This document shows, one piece after another, positions 11,871 through 23,659 of a stretch of 64,000 nt of DNA. This DNA comes from Corinectria fuckeliana. Lineage: Eukaryota; Ascomycota; Sordariomycetes; Hypocreales; Nectriaceae. Location of the stretch: the NCBI GenBank assembly GCA_019137255.1, contig WPDH01000280.1, positions 1-64,000 of the forward strand, given 5' to 3'. The notes under the pieces were generated by a model. That model did no database searches and had not been told where the DNA came from. It saw only the letters and a list, made by a program, of their open reading frames with translations. Numbering within the stretch: position 1 is the first letter of the stretch; every line of letters starts with the position of its first letter. Position numbers and translations under genes: made by a program.

Positions 11871-12239
11871 CCTTTTTCAGCCATGACGAAGCCCTTTTTG
11901 GCCAGCTCTTTTGCTAGAGTGTCAAGCTTTTCCTGAGCGTCTAGCTTCTTATGTTGTCGCCATCAGCAAGATTCGCCCACGTTGCTATTAGCTGCTCTCC
12001 TGCCTGAGCTTCTTTGTTTATAGAATCTAAAGACGAGCGCAAAAGAAATACTATAGTAAGCAGTTCTCACTCTAATACAGCCAAATACCGCTCGGAGAAT
12101 ACTGCATACTATATATTATATTTTCCAGTTATAGCAAAATGTAATACGCACTACGCTGATGCTAAGTGCTAGGCTGGCCTAAATACTAAATGTGACACTA
12201 TAAGCTTAATAGTACTGTACTGTCGTAAAATCCTCAGCA

Positions 12240-12830
12240 GCTTCCCACAGAACTCGAGAAGGAGGGTGAAAGGCCGTTAGATAAGGACGACCCTCACTAC
12301 CTAATCTCTCTACTCCTGCGCGCTAACAGTCCAGGGAAGCTCTCGGGGATCATCCTTCCATCCTAGTTATGATTCTTGTCCATTATGGCTTATAGAGTAA
12401 TAGTCTTTCCGTGACAATCCGTACGGGCATCGCGATATCAAACGTCGCCTGGATCGCCCTAAGGTCCGATCTGTGTTCAGTTAGGTATATAGCACATATC
12501 ACCACTTCGTTTACTAACTCCGCCATCGCCAGAACCAGGTCGATTATGCTTTCCATATTGTGGCCTTGCTAGGTCTCATACATCTGGAGAGGAGGCCATA
12601 AAGACCGTGTTCGTTCATGCGGTCATGATTTGCTTAGCTTCGCCTTGTCTTCTTGCTGATATCTCATCTCCTCCCCAGAGAAAATGTGACAGTTCAAGTT
12701 TCCAGCCAGTATGACATCTGTTAGTCTAGCCATTCTGTTCTGGAATCCCTAGGATTAGGTTATGTAGCTTTTTAACTGCCAACACCAGTTCCTCTACTCT
12801 TTTCCCCTTTATATAGACTAATACCACTAG
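12240..12830 (-). mobile_element. Non-LTR retrotransposon (LINE) endonuclease fragment
   Basis: Broken frames on the minus strand can be pieced together as an APE-type endonuclease of a fungal LINE. They include DVILAG followed by LN/DFN-like and LWGGDE text, RQGEAKQIM, MNEHGLYGLL, then ESIIDLVLAMAELVNEVV and LTEHRSDLRAIQATFDIAMP, which is the conserved 'S.IDLVL...TEH.SDH.AI..TF' block. Several frameshifts and stops make it dead. The reverse transcriptase part was not found. The left limit is approximate. It abuts an aldehyde dehydrogenase fragment in the same orientation. Confidence 0.6.
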
Positions 12831-13180
12831 GCCAAACACGTCGTCTTGAAAAATGATCAGAGTCTCCCTGACCTCTGTAAGTACCATCAGGGGGACAAAG
12901 AACCGATTTCCGTTTGTGGCTTTGTAGTGGAATAGCATACCACCTGGAACCGATCTGGCACCCTCCTGGGTAGCCCTTTCGATTTCTTTTAAAACGTGGG
13001 TATACTCATCTGTGCTGACTTGCGGGCCTTAGGTTACATCCGCGTCAAAGGGATCTTCTTCAAGTTGACGCTATCTGTCCGCATGATATGCTTAGCAGTC
13101 TCGGTGCTTCCGGTAAAGGCGATCTTATTAACATCTAGATGTACAGCAAGCGGCTGACCAGCAATACATTTATGACCGTT
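12830..13180 (-). pseudogene. Aldehyde dehydrogenase fragment
   Basis: Read on the minus strand, 13180-13040 gives GHKCIAGQPLAVHLDVNKIAFTGSTETAKHIM in two overlapping pieces; the central IAFTGSTE is the NAD-binding loop signature of aldehyde dehydrogenases, followed by NLKKI. After a stop and frame change come GPQVSTDEY, EGARSVPGG and VLTEVRETLIIFQDDVFG, which match the family's 'G.FGP.IF.EE.FGPV' neighbourhood. Both the catalytic-Cys region and the N-terminus are missing or unreadable. The sequence then passes into a LINE fragment. It is a short, dead piece of an ALDH gene. Confidence 0.6.
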
Positions 13181-13184
13181 TACA

Positions 13185-13485
13185 ATATTAAAGTAAGTAA
13201 TATAAGTTTATTATTACTTAGAATTTCTAGTATTACTACTACTTATTTAAAACAAAACTATAAACTATTATAACTTTTCTTTTTACTAGTATCTTACTAG
13301 CTTTACTTATATTAAATAATTATTATTATTACTTATACCTTTTTACTCTCTTTACTAACTCTTAACACTTAATTCCTTTAATAGTAGTCTTTTAATAATA
13401 AGTAATAAATACTCTTAACAGCAAGTTAATTACAAGTTTAAGTTAACATACTAACATAAAATATTAATCCTAACTTGCACTATTT
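13185..13485. repeat. Second AT-rich RIP-like island
   Basis: About 300 nt of TTA/TAA-rich sequence with almost no C in CpA or CpG context, like the island at the left end. It lies directly upstream of the aldehyde dehydrogenase/LINE remnants. It marks repeat-derived DNA, but the element cannot be identified. Confidence 0.6.
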
Positions 13486-13776
13486 TCTGTCTCGCCTAGG
13501 AACTCGAGTAATTAGTTGCTGCTTTTACCTGAGTTGACAGGTGAGCTCACCCACTAAGTAGGTCAGCTAAAGGGGCCAGGAGCCAGGAAACAGTAATCCT
13601 GATCTTGACAAACTGGGGGACGGACGGAGGCGGAGTACTCCTATCGCTCATCATCACATAGCACTGTCCAGAGAGGACAAGAAACTGGCTGCATAGACCG
13701 ATTGGTTCTCAAAAGCTTAATGTTCATTGCCTACCATTCAACTCCGTTTGGAACAACAAGAACCGCGACATTTCTA

Positions 13777-14465
13777 TTACTCCTCTTCACTACCTATAGA
13801 GATAAACAAAACTGTCTCAACTTTGACCCACAGTTCGCGCTCCAGGTGAGCCTTGAGCCACTGTGTATGCTCTGGATACTCCCTTAAGAATTTGACAGAC
13901 TCTTCAAGCATGGGTACGCCGAGGCGGAGGTATGACTTAATGATTTCGCGACGGACTAATAGATCATATTTCCCATCTGGTCCTTTAGGCGCCTTATGGA
14001 ACTTCCTTCCCTCCCATGTGAATGGCCATTTCTTAAGTTCTTTCTGTATCTTAGAAGGTAGGTCCTCGTAGACACGGATGCTGAAAGCTTTGTTAGCTTG
14101 AGCTGGTCTTGAGCTAGGGGTAAGATGATATATAATTAGAAGGGTATAGCCTACAGAGACTCTCCGGTCCACTTATACCATATTACTGGTACCTTTTCCT
14201 CTTGAAAAGTGTGATCATGTCCGTGGTGATCGATAAGAAAAAGGCATTTCCTGTTGTTGAGGCCGAAGTCGTCACCATATGAATACCAACGCTCCCGGGC
14301 ATAATCAAAGTCCCGTTTCCAATGACGTTAGCAGACCACGTTTCGAACAAAGGTGAGTTTTTCTCCACGATCACTGCCAGGCACAAGATGAGTAACTGAT
14401 TGCAGCAAAATCCGCACCTTGGCTGCAGAATTCACCACGGGTTGCGGCGCTGCTGGGCTCTCCAT
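13777..14465 (-). pseudogene. Unrecognised two-exon gene with one premature TAA
   Basis: Exon 1 runs 14465-14155 and exon 2 runs 14080-13777. The 74-nt intron 14081-14154 has donor GTAGGC, a GCTAAC branch site and TTTCAG acceptor, and keeps the frame (phase 2). The result is 204 codons plus stop with one in-frame TAA at 14330-14328 (codon 46). On both sides of the TAA the text is convincingly protein-like: RHWKRDFDYARERWYSYGDD and CLFLIDHHGHDHTFQEEK before the intron, then VYEDLPSKIQKELKKWPFTW and EYPEHTQWLKAHLERELW. The TAA would be CAA before a C-to-T change. I do not recognise the family; no signal peptide is seen. It may be a recently silenced gene, or a sequencing error could explain the single stop. 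Confidence 0.5.
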
Positions 14466-17465
14466 GATTAATTGATGATGGCGGTGGCGCTTGTGTTGTG
14501 AGCAATGAATACACGGAGCTCGTATGCGGTAAGGCAAGAATTGTTAAGTGGGTTGGATCTTGGGATATTCAAGAGGAGGTGGATTGTCTAATGCGTGAAA
14601 GAGCAGGCATTTATTCTAGTTATTAAGGGGGAAATAACCTTTTATGGTGCAGAGGTATAAGGAAAGGTGGCATCTTGAATTAAGGGCAAGAGTAAACTTT
14701 TCCACCATTGAACTTTATCGCAGCAGCTGTAGAACTAGATTACGGTACTGTACAGCACTGGGTTTAAATGCCGGCATGTTGAGTCTTCCCTGCAGCCAGC
14801 CAGGAAGCTTATTATCAGACAGATGTGTAAGCATCAGGCTATGATGCTGCCTTCTCTATTGTCGTGAAAGCGACCTATCCTTTGAGAAGGTTAGCATGAT
14901 AGATAAATACACAAAGTGGTTGTGTGATATAGGAACAAGTAAAAGAACAGAGGGGGAATTCGGTCATTGTCGTCAGATATACCCGTTGTTGGCTTTTTTT
15001 CCTCTTCTTTCCTCTTTTTAAAACTTTCATTGCTGTGTGACTGTTGGTGGTGGGACCACAGTCATACCAATAGTGACTCATGGAGTTCTTAAATATACCT
15101 TGATGTGTTGGACTCTCTCATGAAGGAGGGGCAATCTAGCAAATACAGGTCAAGACTGCAAAATCATAAAATCGCAGCACAGCAGTCACCCATAACACAA
15201 CCTACATAACCGCACGAAAATGAGGACGGCTTTATTAAGTAACAACTCAACTGAGGTGACACATTCAGAACTTAGTTGCTGTGCGGCTAGAATCCCCTCA
15301 TGAACGCTCTCTCAATACCAACCCCAGCTACTGCACTCACGTCGCTCGATAACAGGCACCTGCACCCTGATTATGCCAGTCCCAAGGCAAGAGCGGCAAG
15401 GACAGAAGCGTTGCGTCCTTCCTGATGATATAAACCTCTCCTGGCAACCTGCTGTATGGCCATAAATCGTGCAATGGCCTACAAAATAGTCGCACTGCCT
15501 TTCTTGCTAACAGTAAACAGTGAAATTGAAAAATCCCGTTCCGTGGCAAACCTCACAATCTCGATGAGCCTTCCATGTCGATCCAGGGCTCCTTCCATAA
15601 GAGCTGGAGCTAGAGGAGCTAGAATGGTTTGACCACATTGTAAAAAGAATATGGGTGTATGTTGTGTTGAAGATATATCGAGAATTATTAAAAGTGAAGT
15701 TGGTAAGGATAGACCCATGGGAAATTTCACCTCTTTATATATCTAAATATAGACTTGATTCAGGGTAATATCTCTCTGGCACCAGTGAATCACATAAGTA
15801 AGCTTAATAGAATGAACTCGGTAGAACGCCTGGTGAGTGGCGACGAATGGGAACAGCAGAGTTCGTGTGTGAAATACCTACACAACCAACAACGACGACT
15901 CCCTACAGCTACGACTACACCGATCCTAACCGCAACCGACGCATCGCTTGCGATTAACTGAACCCCGCGACGACAAGACGCACATGGAGCTGACAAAGGG
16001 TTGGCTACAAATGCCATCGTTAAGGCGGCGAGGACATTCGTCGGCATCTACATTTTATAACACCTTGCGTAAAAGCCCTGCAGGAATCGTCCCACCAAAA
16101 ATAGGACAAGGAGAGAACCCGACGGATAACTGCCGGCAAGAATGGGTCCAGATGCCGTCAAACAGAGTCTCCCGTGCATCACCGTCACACAATATGGGAT
16201 GACCGCCCGAGCAGTCCGGGGTCGGGCTGCTGTGACGAGCCAAGAGTGCTGTCACTGAATGGGCATCACCTTTCAGGCGAGAAGTCAGGGTGTCAGCGGC
16301 GTGTCAGCCGCTGAGGTAATGGTACAGTCTAGCTACTTAGATGTGGCATGGAAAACAGGTATAAAGGAGTGCTCTGACCTGAGCTTGGGAAGGTCAGAGA
16401 TAAAACTATCTATGAGAATACACCCACCTTGTCTATTCATCAGATCAGAAGTGAAGCAGTAGCACATCATCAGCGAAGAACCAGCTTCCCTCACTCTTCC
16501 CATCTTCGGCCATCGCAGCTGCACCCCCGAGATCCCCTACCGTGCAAGAGCAGGCCGCTCTCCCGGAGAATACTACATTTGTTAATGACGATGATGGAAT
16601 CAGCAGAAACAGCCAAGACAAGTGATCACGTCGGGAGCAGTTTACCACTCAATGAGGACGTACTGCCCGAAATGACCCCATCGAAGAAGTCATTGAGCAC
16701 AACGACCTGGTGTCTATTAGTGACCATGACGTTGAGATGCCGGCCCCGCCTCCCAGGTCAATAATCAAAGGTCGATCGACGAAACGCAGGCAGCAAGATT
16801 CTTCTGGCAGGTGCTGACAGGGAGCTAGCATAGTGGTCTTGTACCATCGTACTGTGACGGTTGGTGCTGGATTAAAGATTAGGTGTCGGGAACGTTTGTC
16901 AAAGCACGAAGTATCAATAGTAAATCCGCCGCGAGTGCGATCGCATCTGCCAAATGAATAATGCTATTGTGTTGATATGTTAAGAATGCAAGTCGGCAAA
17001 GGCAAAAATGCAGACGCAGAAGAGAGAAAGGCCAGATAGTATATAGGCCTCACTAATCTGGGTTCGAGACAGATGGTCCATGATTATATAAACGAATCAG
17101 ACAGTAAATTCGTGATGAGCATCGAGGCAGAAAGCTAAAGATCTTAGAGTGGTTATAGACAAAGGCCGCTTCTAAACGTCTCTTAGCAGCTATGTGTCTG
17201 AGGAGGCTTAAGATTCTTTCACCGCGCACTGCCAGGCAGCTCTAAGTCGATGCAGGAAGAAGTGGGAGCTGTGGTGTATGGCAATAAGACTAAGGTGCAA
17301 CTCATGACCAGGTTGCTAGTCGTTTCTGAACATTACCCGAGAGCGCTGATTTACAGTAGGTGCTTTACAAGCTAGAAATCAGTAGGGATACAGCTTTAGT
17401 TAAATGTAACAGAGCTGAAATTTGAAAGGAACTTGGGCAAAACGATGCCTAAGCTAGTTTATATC
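14466..17465. other. No supported gene; possible weak remnants
   Basis: Three kilobases with only short frames. On the minus strand at 15730-15479 an 84-codon frame starts with a hydrophobic segment and has a TATATA-like motif upstream, but it shows no family motif. On the plus strand about 16520-16930 a disordered, acidic stretch (FVNDDDGISRNSQDK, then IEEVIEHNDLVSISDHDVEM) broken by stops could be part of a dead gene. Neither is strong enough to call. Confidence 0.35.
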
Positions 17466-17936
17466 TTAAGTCAAGTGTTGTCCACTCCTCGTCTTCATCA
17501 CCTCACCAGTGCAGTTTCGATCCTTCATGCAGTAAATGTAGGCTTCTGCAACATCTTCAACCATCCCGGCACTCCCCGTGGGCACTTTTTCCGCTAGGAT
17601 ACCTCGGAAAGTTGACAGGTACTCATCCGTAAAGCCTGACCAAAGACCTGTGTCCAGTACATAACCTGGCTCAACCACGTTTGTGCGGAGCGGCTTGAGA
17701 TCTAGGGCCAGCCCTCGAACCAGTCCTTCCGTCCCTTGAGCTAGATAGGCCAGCAGAGAGCACCCGGAATGTGGTTGTTCCGCGACAACGCCGGACGTAA
17801 GAGTAAGGCTGGAATCCCGGTCGCGGGGTAGATCGCGTGCCGTGAACTTGGCTACGAGCAAGGTGACGACAAGGCGCATATGGCTAGCTTCTATGTCTTC
17901 AGGCTTGAGATCTTGGACGGGAATCTTTGTAGCCAT
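17466..17936 (-). pseudogene. Truncated short-chain dehydrogenase/reductase
   Basis: An open frame of 156 codons resembles only the C-terminal half of an SDR. It has LTLTSGVVAEQP at the catalytic-Ser strand, then YLAQGTEGLVRGLALDLKP, where a normal family member has Y...K, and VVEPGYVLDTGLW, the region after the conserved PG. The N-terminal Rossmann motif (TGxxxGxG) is absent, and the Lys of YxxxK is replaced by Gly. An active enzyme is therefore very unlikely. It is either a fragment left by deletion or a misread of a decayed gene. Flanks hold nothing that completes it. Confidence 0.55.
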
Positions 17937-18222
17937 TGCCTACAATGGCTCATTTTAATGAAAGGTTGTGTAGATAACTTGATTCAATGTGATGAGCTGT
18001 AACAAACAAGATTGCTAAGGATAATAAATATTATGAGGTCGAACGTTTAATAAGACGTAACATATGGTTACGCCTATCGGGCTCAATGTAATCAAAAATT
18101 TATTACTCGATCTTAAAGAAGGTGATCGGCTCATCATGATAAAACGACACTTGGTTATTGTTTGTGGCTAGCATCATCTCTTCCGGAGTGTGAAATAGCT
18201 CCCATGGAGCAGTTGTCACTGG

Positions 18223-20240
18223 CTATCCCACTTCCGACTTGGGCACGTCAAATCCCAGTTCGTCACCTTGCTTCCACTGGCAATTCTCGAGGTTTCCTAG
18301 TAAAACATATTGAGCCATGGGCTCCAACGGTGGAAGGGGCATGAACGGGGTTGCTGCGGTATCAGTTCCGGAGAAAGCCTGGGCGTCAGTCTGGGCTCTG
18401 TCCTCGTCGAGGGAATTGCTACGGCAAGGGCTGGTAAGATCGCTCATCAAGCGAAGCTCGCCTTGAACTTCCTTTGGCGCATTATCCCTAGTAAGGCATC
18501 CACAGTGGGGCTAATCTTGCGCGGGTATGTTTCCAAGGGGAAAAAGGTGCTGGCACCAGTAAATCGGTCGTGTAGAGTCTCTAGCAGCATCGTTCCATCG
18601 TTGGCCCCTGAGAGCTCGTCGCAGTCGTAGTTGGAGGACGTTAAAGCCAGCCTAGCCATTATAAAGAGACCTGATAGTGGAAAGCTTGTGATGAGGCATG
18701 TAGTCATTACAGTGCCACCAACTTCATGCTGGTTCTTTTGCTGACCATCAGCCACACTGAAGAGGCTGTTCTGATTAAGAAGCTGCTCAAGAGTGGAGAT
18801 GTTGCAGTTCGCATCCTGAGCCTCTGTGGCTTGAAGAAAAACGGCGCAGGCAGCATTGACAATTTTGAAGAGTTGCTATGTGGGTTGGGTTGTTTGGCTT
18901 CTGTGAATATAGACGTGAGTGGCGAGAAAAGAAAGTAGCAGACAAGCCGAGTCAATCGATCGGACAGGTTGACTGCTGATGCCATGCCTCACAGCCCAAT
19001 GATCAAGCTTCTGTTCGACTGTTGACATAAGCTGAGTGTTTCTAAAGGCAGTGTGTTTGTGTGGCAGTTCTGGATGGGACTGAAAATGTACTTCGTCCTG
19101 GATTCGGGCCATTTCGATCCTAGGGCCGTATTGGTTCCCCCAAAACTGGTCTTGTGATAGAGTGTCTACCAAATAAAAATTTGAGAGCCATACTTCGGAT
19201 CCCCTGGCCATCGCAAGATGCTTGTCTTGGATGTACAAGCTTTGGAAGACCATGTGCCGTTCACGCAACTCTTCTGCTGAGAGATAATCATAGCAAGCTT
19301 GAGGCTGATAGAGTCCTAGTCTTTTCGCAAGGGTGCATGCCTGTGCAAGTAGGGTCTCTGTAGTTTCTGTCGAAGTGTATAGTTCCGCAATATGGCTCTA
19401 GTTAAGACACTGTATTAGTTGAATTATCAACATGCAGAAAGTCACTTGACACTACTTACCAGTAGTGCCAGGGCTTGCACGTTGATGAGCCTTGGTCGGT
19501 TGAGCAGATCAGACCTGCTCATAGTGGATTGAAGTGTTGCAAGGATGCTTTGAGTGTGCGAAGTAGCATCAGAGCTGGTCGATCCCACTTCCGTGCCTAG
19601 GAAGACTACAGCGTTGAAACAAACGGCGCACGCCTCATCAGACAGACTCAACGAGCCCACATAAATACGCTTGACCTAGTTCTCGAATAAGGATCGAACG
19701 AAAATGTCGGTCTCCTAGTTACCGTTCTTGAAAAAGTTCTCCATAGCTCTGTCCAGATGCTGCCTTGGAGGAAGAGAAATAGCGACAGGCTCGACAAGAT
19801 GGAATGCGAGTCCGTCGCTGCTCGCGCCAAGGCATAATTTTTGCAGCATGTGATGACCCGTTGGTTTGACTTCAGTGTGGCTATGTGGCGTCCAGGTCTT
19901 GAAAATAGGATCGTCTCGGAACGCTGTGCACAACCCAAGAAGGGAGTGGGTGCTGTGATATCTATCACCTAGACATGTTTCGTCGCGCACGACGTGGTCG
20001 CCTTGGAGAAACGTTATCCTCGGACTCATACCAAACATCATTTTCACATACCTCTTTCATCGATGCTCAAGACTGGCTTTGAAGCATTTGGCATCAGGGC
20101 ATTTAGCTTGTCGATTAGTAACGGTAGAATCGAGAGACGATTCTCAATGTTGATTAAGCGGTCCTCAAGAGCATCAAAGTTTTCACATCTACCAAGGTTA
20201 GACACAACACGTAATAGCGATGCATGGTGGAGTTGAGATT
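18223..20240 (-). pseudogene. Zn-cluster-type transcription factor with three TAG stops
   Basis: The minus strand encodes most of a fungal-specific transcription factor domain. It starts with a short coiled coil (EDRLINIENRLSILPLL, near 20180-20110), then RYHSTHSLLGLCTAFRDD, ISLPPRQHLDRAMENFF, ETDIFVRSLFE, LSLSDEACAVCFNAVVFLG, a 62-nt intron at 19459-19398 with intact GTAAGT/CTAG signals, ACTLAKRLGLYQP and MVFQSLYIQDKHLAMARGS, and ends in a Pro-rich tail. In-frame stops sit at about 19715 (N-TAG-E), 19678 (N-TAG-V) and 18868 (T-TAG-Q). All three are TAG and each is explained by CAG with one C-to-T change. A frame change near 18450 precedes the last 75 codons. The N-terminal Cys6 zinc cluster was not found. 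The middle homology region is clear, so the class is secure; the regulated pathway is unknown. Confidence 0.7.
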
Positions 20241-20594
20241 ATGTCTTGATTTGGTTTCAACTTACAGTAGTTTAATATGGTTTACCCGCTTCCTAGGAGA
20301 TAAATATTAACACTCTATGCTGTTTCTTTGGCAGCTTCCACCCTAGCTTAGAAAGATTGCCTAACTTTATGTTTATTACATGTAGAGAGCTAGATTGGAT
20401 GTAAATAGTAGTAATCGCAACACATCAAAATACATCATGTATATCCTTACATCTAGACCTGAGGCACGTAGAATTCGTTGAGACGCGTCTTTTCCATATC
20501 TAATTGCTACCTGCAATAGCGATTCGGTGTAAAACATGACTACCTCGGGGCCTAATGTCTAATCTAGAAGTATGCAACTCGTAAGTCACTCTAA
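20241..20594. other. Intergenic, no feature
   Basis: AT-leaning spacer between the decayed transcription factor and the 3' end of the HNH gene. It may once have held the factor's first exon with the zinc cluster, but nothing can be read. Confidence 0.4.
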
Positions 20595-22326
20595 TCAACT
20601 CTTGGGCCTTTCGTTTTGATACGAACGTCTCGCAACTTTAGCCAACTCCCAGCTAACATCAGCTAGAAATCCCCCCGCATTAGCAGGTGTCATGTAACTA
20701 TCATTGTGGGCGATAAAGGGTTCGTCCACAGAGTGCAGTCGTTTACGCTTGCGTTGCCAATCAAAGCCAAGTGTTTCAACTTCGTGCCGTTCCCAGTCGT
20801 CCATCCTTGACCTTTGTCTACCACGCGGAGAGGAAGGTAACCTATCGTCGTCTGACAATGAATCATCCGTCGACTCATAAGCGTGCTGCTCTTCCCCTGG
20901 CTGTGTATCTCGAGCCCGTTTGAACGGATCACCGGAAGTACTTGGACCAGCCTGGCTGTCTGGGTTTCGTGACTGAGAAGGTGACTCTAACACACTTGGA
21001 CTTGATAATTTGGCCTGCTTGGTTTGTATGCTGAGTGGTGTATCCTTGCCAGATGTCGCTGCACTCTCCGACCACGGTAATGTCTCCACAAAAGGCATCT
21101 TGGCAGCCATATTCTCAATGCAGCACATCTCGTAGTGATGCCGTAGGGCAGCCCGATCTACAGATCGGGGTACTTTGGCGACAGCCCCATGATACCCAAG
21201 AAGGACGTCATAGGGCATGAAAACTCGAATCTGTAGGGTTTCGGGGTGTATGGATAAGAGCCGCGCATCAAAGAGTTCATGGATATGGCTTAGGAGAAGA
21301 ATCCCATTAGCAGGATCCCAGGTACTTTCCCAGGCCTGCATCAAGCGACGGTTACTAAACCTTGCGCTCTCAGGTTGTACCTCACCGTCGATACCTTCCG
21401 GGTCAGGATATAAATGGTAATGCTGCTGTGGCACAATATGACATGCTTGTAAAGCAGGACCGATAGTCGGATTGGTGTACCATGACCGCCCCATGCCCGA
21501 GACAGCACACTGGCCAGCTACCGCGAGACACGAATCTCGAAACTGGGCAATGACGCGTTTGGCTCGTTCGGCCTGGATTTTCTCTTGGGGAGGCGCAACC
21601 ATGTTGGGGAAATTGTCTTCTTCCATCGAAGGCTGGCTGATCTCGGAGTCCTTGCTCGGGGATACAGAACCAGATGCTGATCGTTTCGAGGGCGATCGAG
21701 AGCCTTTCCATGCGCGTGCTGTCTTTCGAAGAGGGTATGCAGCGAATCGAGGGTCGGCGGAGGGCTTCTTCGGCGGCAGGTAGCGTGGTTCTACGCGGCG
21801 GACTGGTTTGAGAATGTGCTGTGCGCAGCCGGCTACGGGAATGGTCAGCGATAAGTTGCCAAACGTACATGGCGCTGGCAGTTTACTAACCGTTGATATG
21901 AGAGTCCACTGGCTGGTCAGTTGACAGGCTGCACTCCCGGTGGATAAAAACGCGATACTGAATGACTGGCCGATCGTTTGGGATAGGCGATGCCCCTTGC
22001 GGAAGGGCTGGGACCGGTTGATCAAAGCCATTGCTGTGGAGAAACGTCGGGACAGGAGGGTCGTCGTTGGATATGTTTATCAAGTCCGCCAAGCCAAAAG
22101 CGACATCATCCCAGATATCTGCAGAGCTGCCGCTGCTGGTAGAGCCCAATTCGTCGTGCGGTATCTCGAAGCATAGTCGCATCTCATCCAGGATGCCACG
22201 GAAAGTCATGAATGTATTTTGGTCAGGTTGAAAGGTGCCGGCAAATGGAATGTCGCGCCGCGTCGCCAGGAACTCAAGGTTCCAGCCAAGGGTGCGCATC
22301 GTCGGCGTCACGGCTGCGCTGGACAT
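20595..22326 (-). CDS. HNH endonuclease-domain protein
   Basis: Two exons, 22326-21891 and 21832-20595, joined over a 58-nt intron (donor GTTAGT, branch CGCTGAC, acceptor CCGTAG; phase 1), give 557 aa. The fungal HNH domain lies at about residues 240-390: CAVSG near 254, ACHIVPQQHYHLYP with His about 277, STWDPANGILLLSHIHELFD with Asn about 321 and His about 328/330, followed by IHPETLQIRVF and YDVLLGYHGA. These are the His, Asn and His ligands of the beta-beta-alpha metal fold, so the nuclease core looks intact. The N-terminal 145 residues are a separate, poorly conserved region and the C-terminal 130 residues are Ser/Arg-rich and disordered, with possible basic nuclear-localisation stretches. 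Such genes are numerous in fungi and of unknown role. A decayed HNH-like fragment lies 1.4 kb upstream. Confidence 0.85.
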
Positions 22327-22950
22327 ACTGGGTAGTTGGGCTTAACCAACGGTGTGATGGATGGATAAATTTGAAGGATCCAAAAAGGCGCTGCGAGAGT
22401 GAATGAACGACATCGCGTTGCTTGTTTGGCGAGGTGAAGCTGCGGATTAGTGTTGATCCGATGGATTCCCCGCAGCCTGGTATCCGGTGCAGGGGTGTTA
22501 CTGTTGGTGGGGGAACCACTTGCCAGGCCGTCCACAACTCTGCCTTAGATGCTAGGCATCTAGCGACATCGGTGATCCCCTTTGGGACTCACCGTTCCGC
22601 CCCTTTTCCTAGCTAGCAGTCACACCAATAGTTACGGTGCCTGCACGGTGCCAGCAAGGTATGGATCTTTGCGATTTTGGGCTCTTCAGACGTTCTGCTG
22701 TGTGCGCACGCGATGTGATTATTGCCTTCTCTGCTGCCTAAGTAATATGGTGTGAAGAAGCGAAGATGAAGAACGCGAGGTGAAAATTCGGGATTCACGT
22801 GACCAAAAGTCACATGTGCCGCAAGGCCCGTTGGTCTTCCACGAACCTTGATGCCTAGTCATCTTAGATGACCCGTTTCCTTTCCTTTACTACAGACCAA
22901 TTCGTGTATTTAAAGACCTTCCTTTCCCGCTAGGATTAATCCTGACCATC
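22327..22950. other. Upstream region of the HNH gene, no feature
   Basis: Short frames only. No TATA box or other element stands out; the first ATG with a frame continuing into the HNH protein is at 22326. Confidence 0.4.
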
Positions 22951-23064
22951 AGATGCAACAGTTTCTTGCCCGCCACCCCAGTCCATCGCTCATTACCGTC
23001 TTCAACTCCAGACCATCATGGAACTCGGCCGTAAAGAGGAACGACCAGCACAGCAGGCTATCGT

Positions 23065-23170
23065 GCTCTAGAAGGACGAAACGCCAATCTTGGCCGAACT
23101 CAGAGATCTCCTCTCCAAAGCCTCGCTGCTCCAGAAGGACGAAACGCCAATCTTGGCCCACGTCAGAGAT
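23065..23170 (+). repeat. 63-bp direct repeat, about 1.7 copies
   Basis: The 43-nt block beginning GCTCYAGAAGGACGAAACGC and ending in CAGAGAT occurs at 23065-23107 and again at 23128-23170, a period of 63 bp. In one frame it reads as a 21-residue repeat (QKDETPILA.(L/V)RD(L/F)LS). The period is a multiple of three, which suggests that it was once coding, perhaps in the N-terminal region of the decayed gene downstream. Confidence 0.7.
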
Positions 23171-23659
23171 TTCCTGTCCAGAAACACCACGACGTCAGAG
23201 GATATAGCTGCGTATAATGTCTTACAAATGCTTCCCTCACCGTCAAGCACCGACAACCTACATCGACAACCTTGAAATCAAGCTCTAACTCCTACGAAAC
23301 ATTCAAAACTACTACAAAGAAAACAAGTGGTCATAAAACTACTTCACAGCCGACTTGTGGTCATTATTAATAGTAGCACTATTAGCTAATGTATAACAAA
23401 TTCGCTATCAGATCTGTACCGGCGCTACATAACGCGGGCTTAAAGGATTTAGTAATAACATACCTACAACGCTGAAATTTTGTACACCAGACTCTTCCTA
23501 GCCTGTCTCACGGTATCAGTACTAACACCAAACAGTTCTTGCCAAAACCCTGTCCCTCAAGGAGACTATCAAGGTAGGCCTACTAATGAAAAAACGAAAG
23601 ACAGGATAATCAGTCCTAACACCAGAGACGGTCGAGGTGAATCGCGACTAGACAGAGAA

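Noticed and set aside
12726..12938. First reading of this open frame as wholly LINE endonuclease
   Set aside because: Its first half (VLTEVRETLIIFQDDVFG) fits aldehyde dehydrogenase better, so the frame was split into two features at about 12830.
15479..15730. Minus-strand frame with hydrophobic start and a TATA-like motif upstream
   Set aside because: Possible small secreted peptide, but cysteines are lacking and the best ATG is internal; not enough support.
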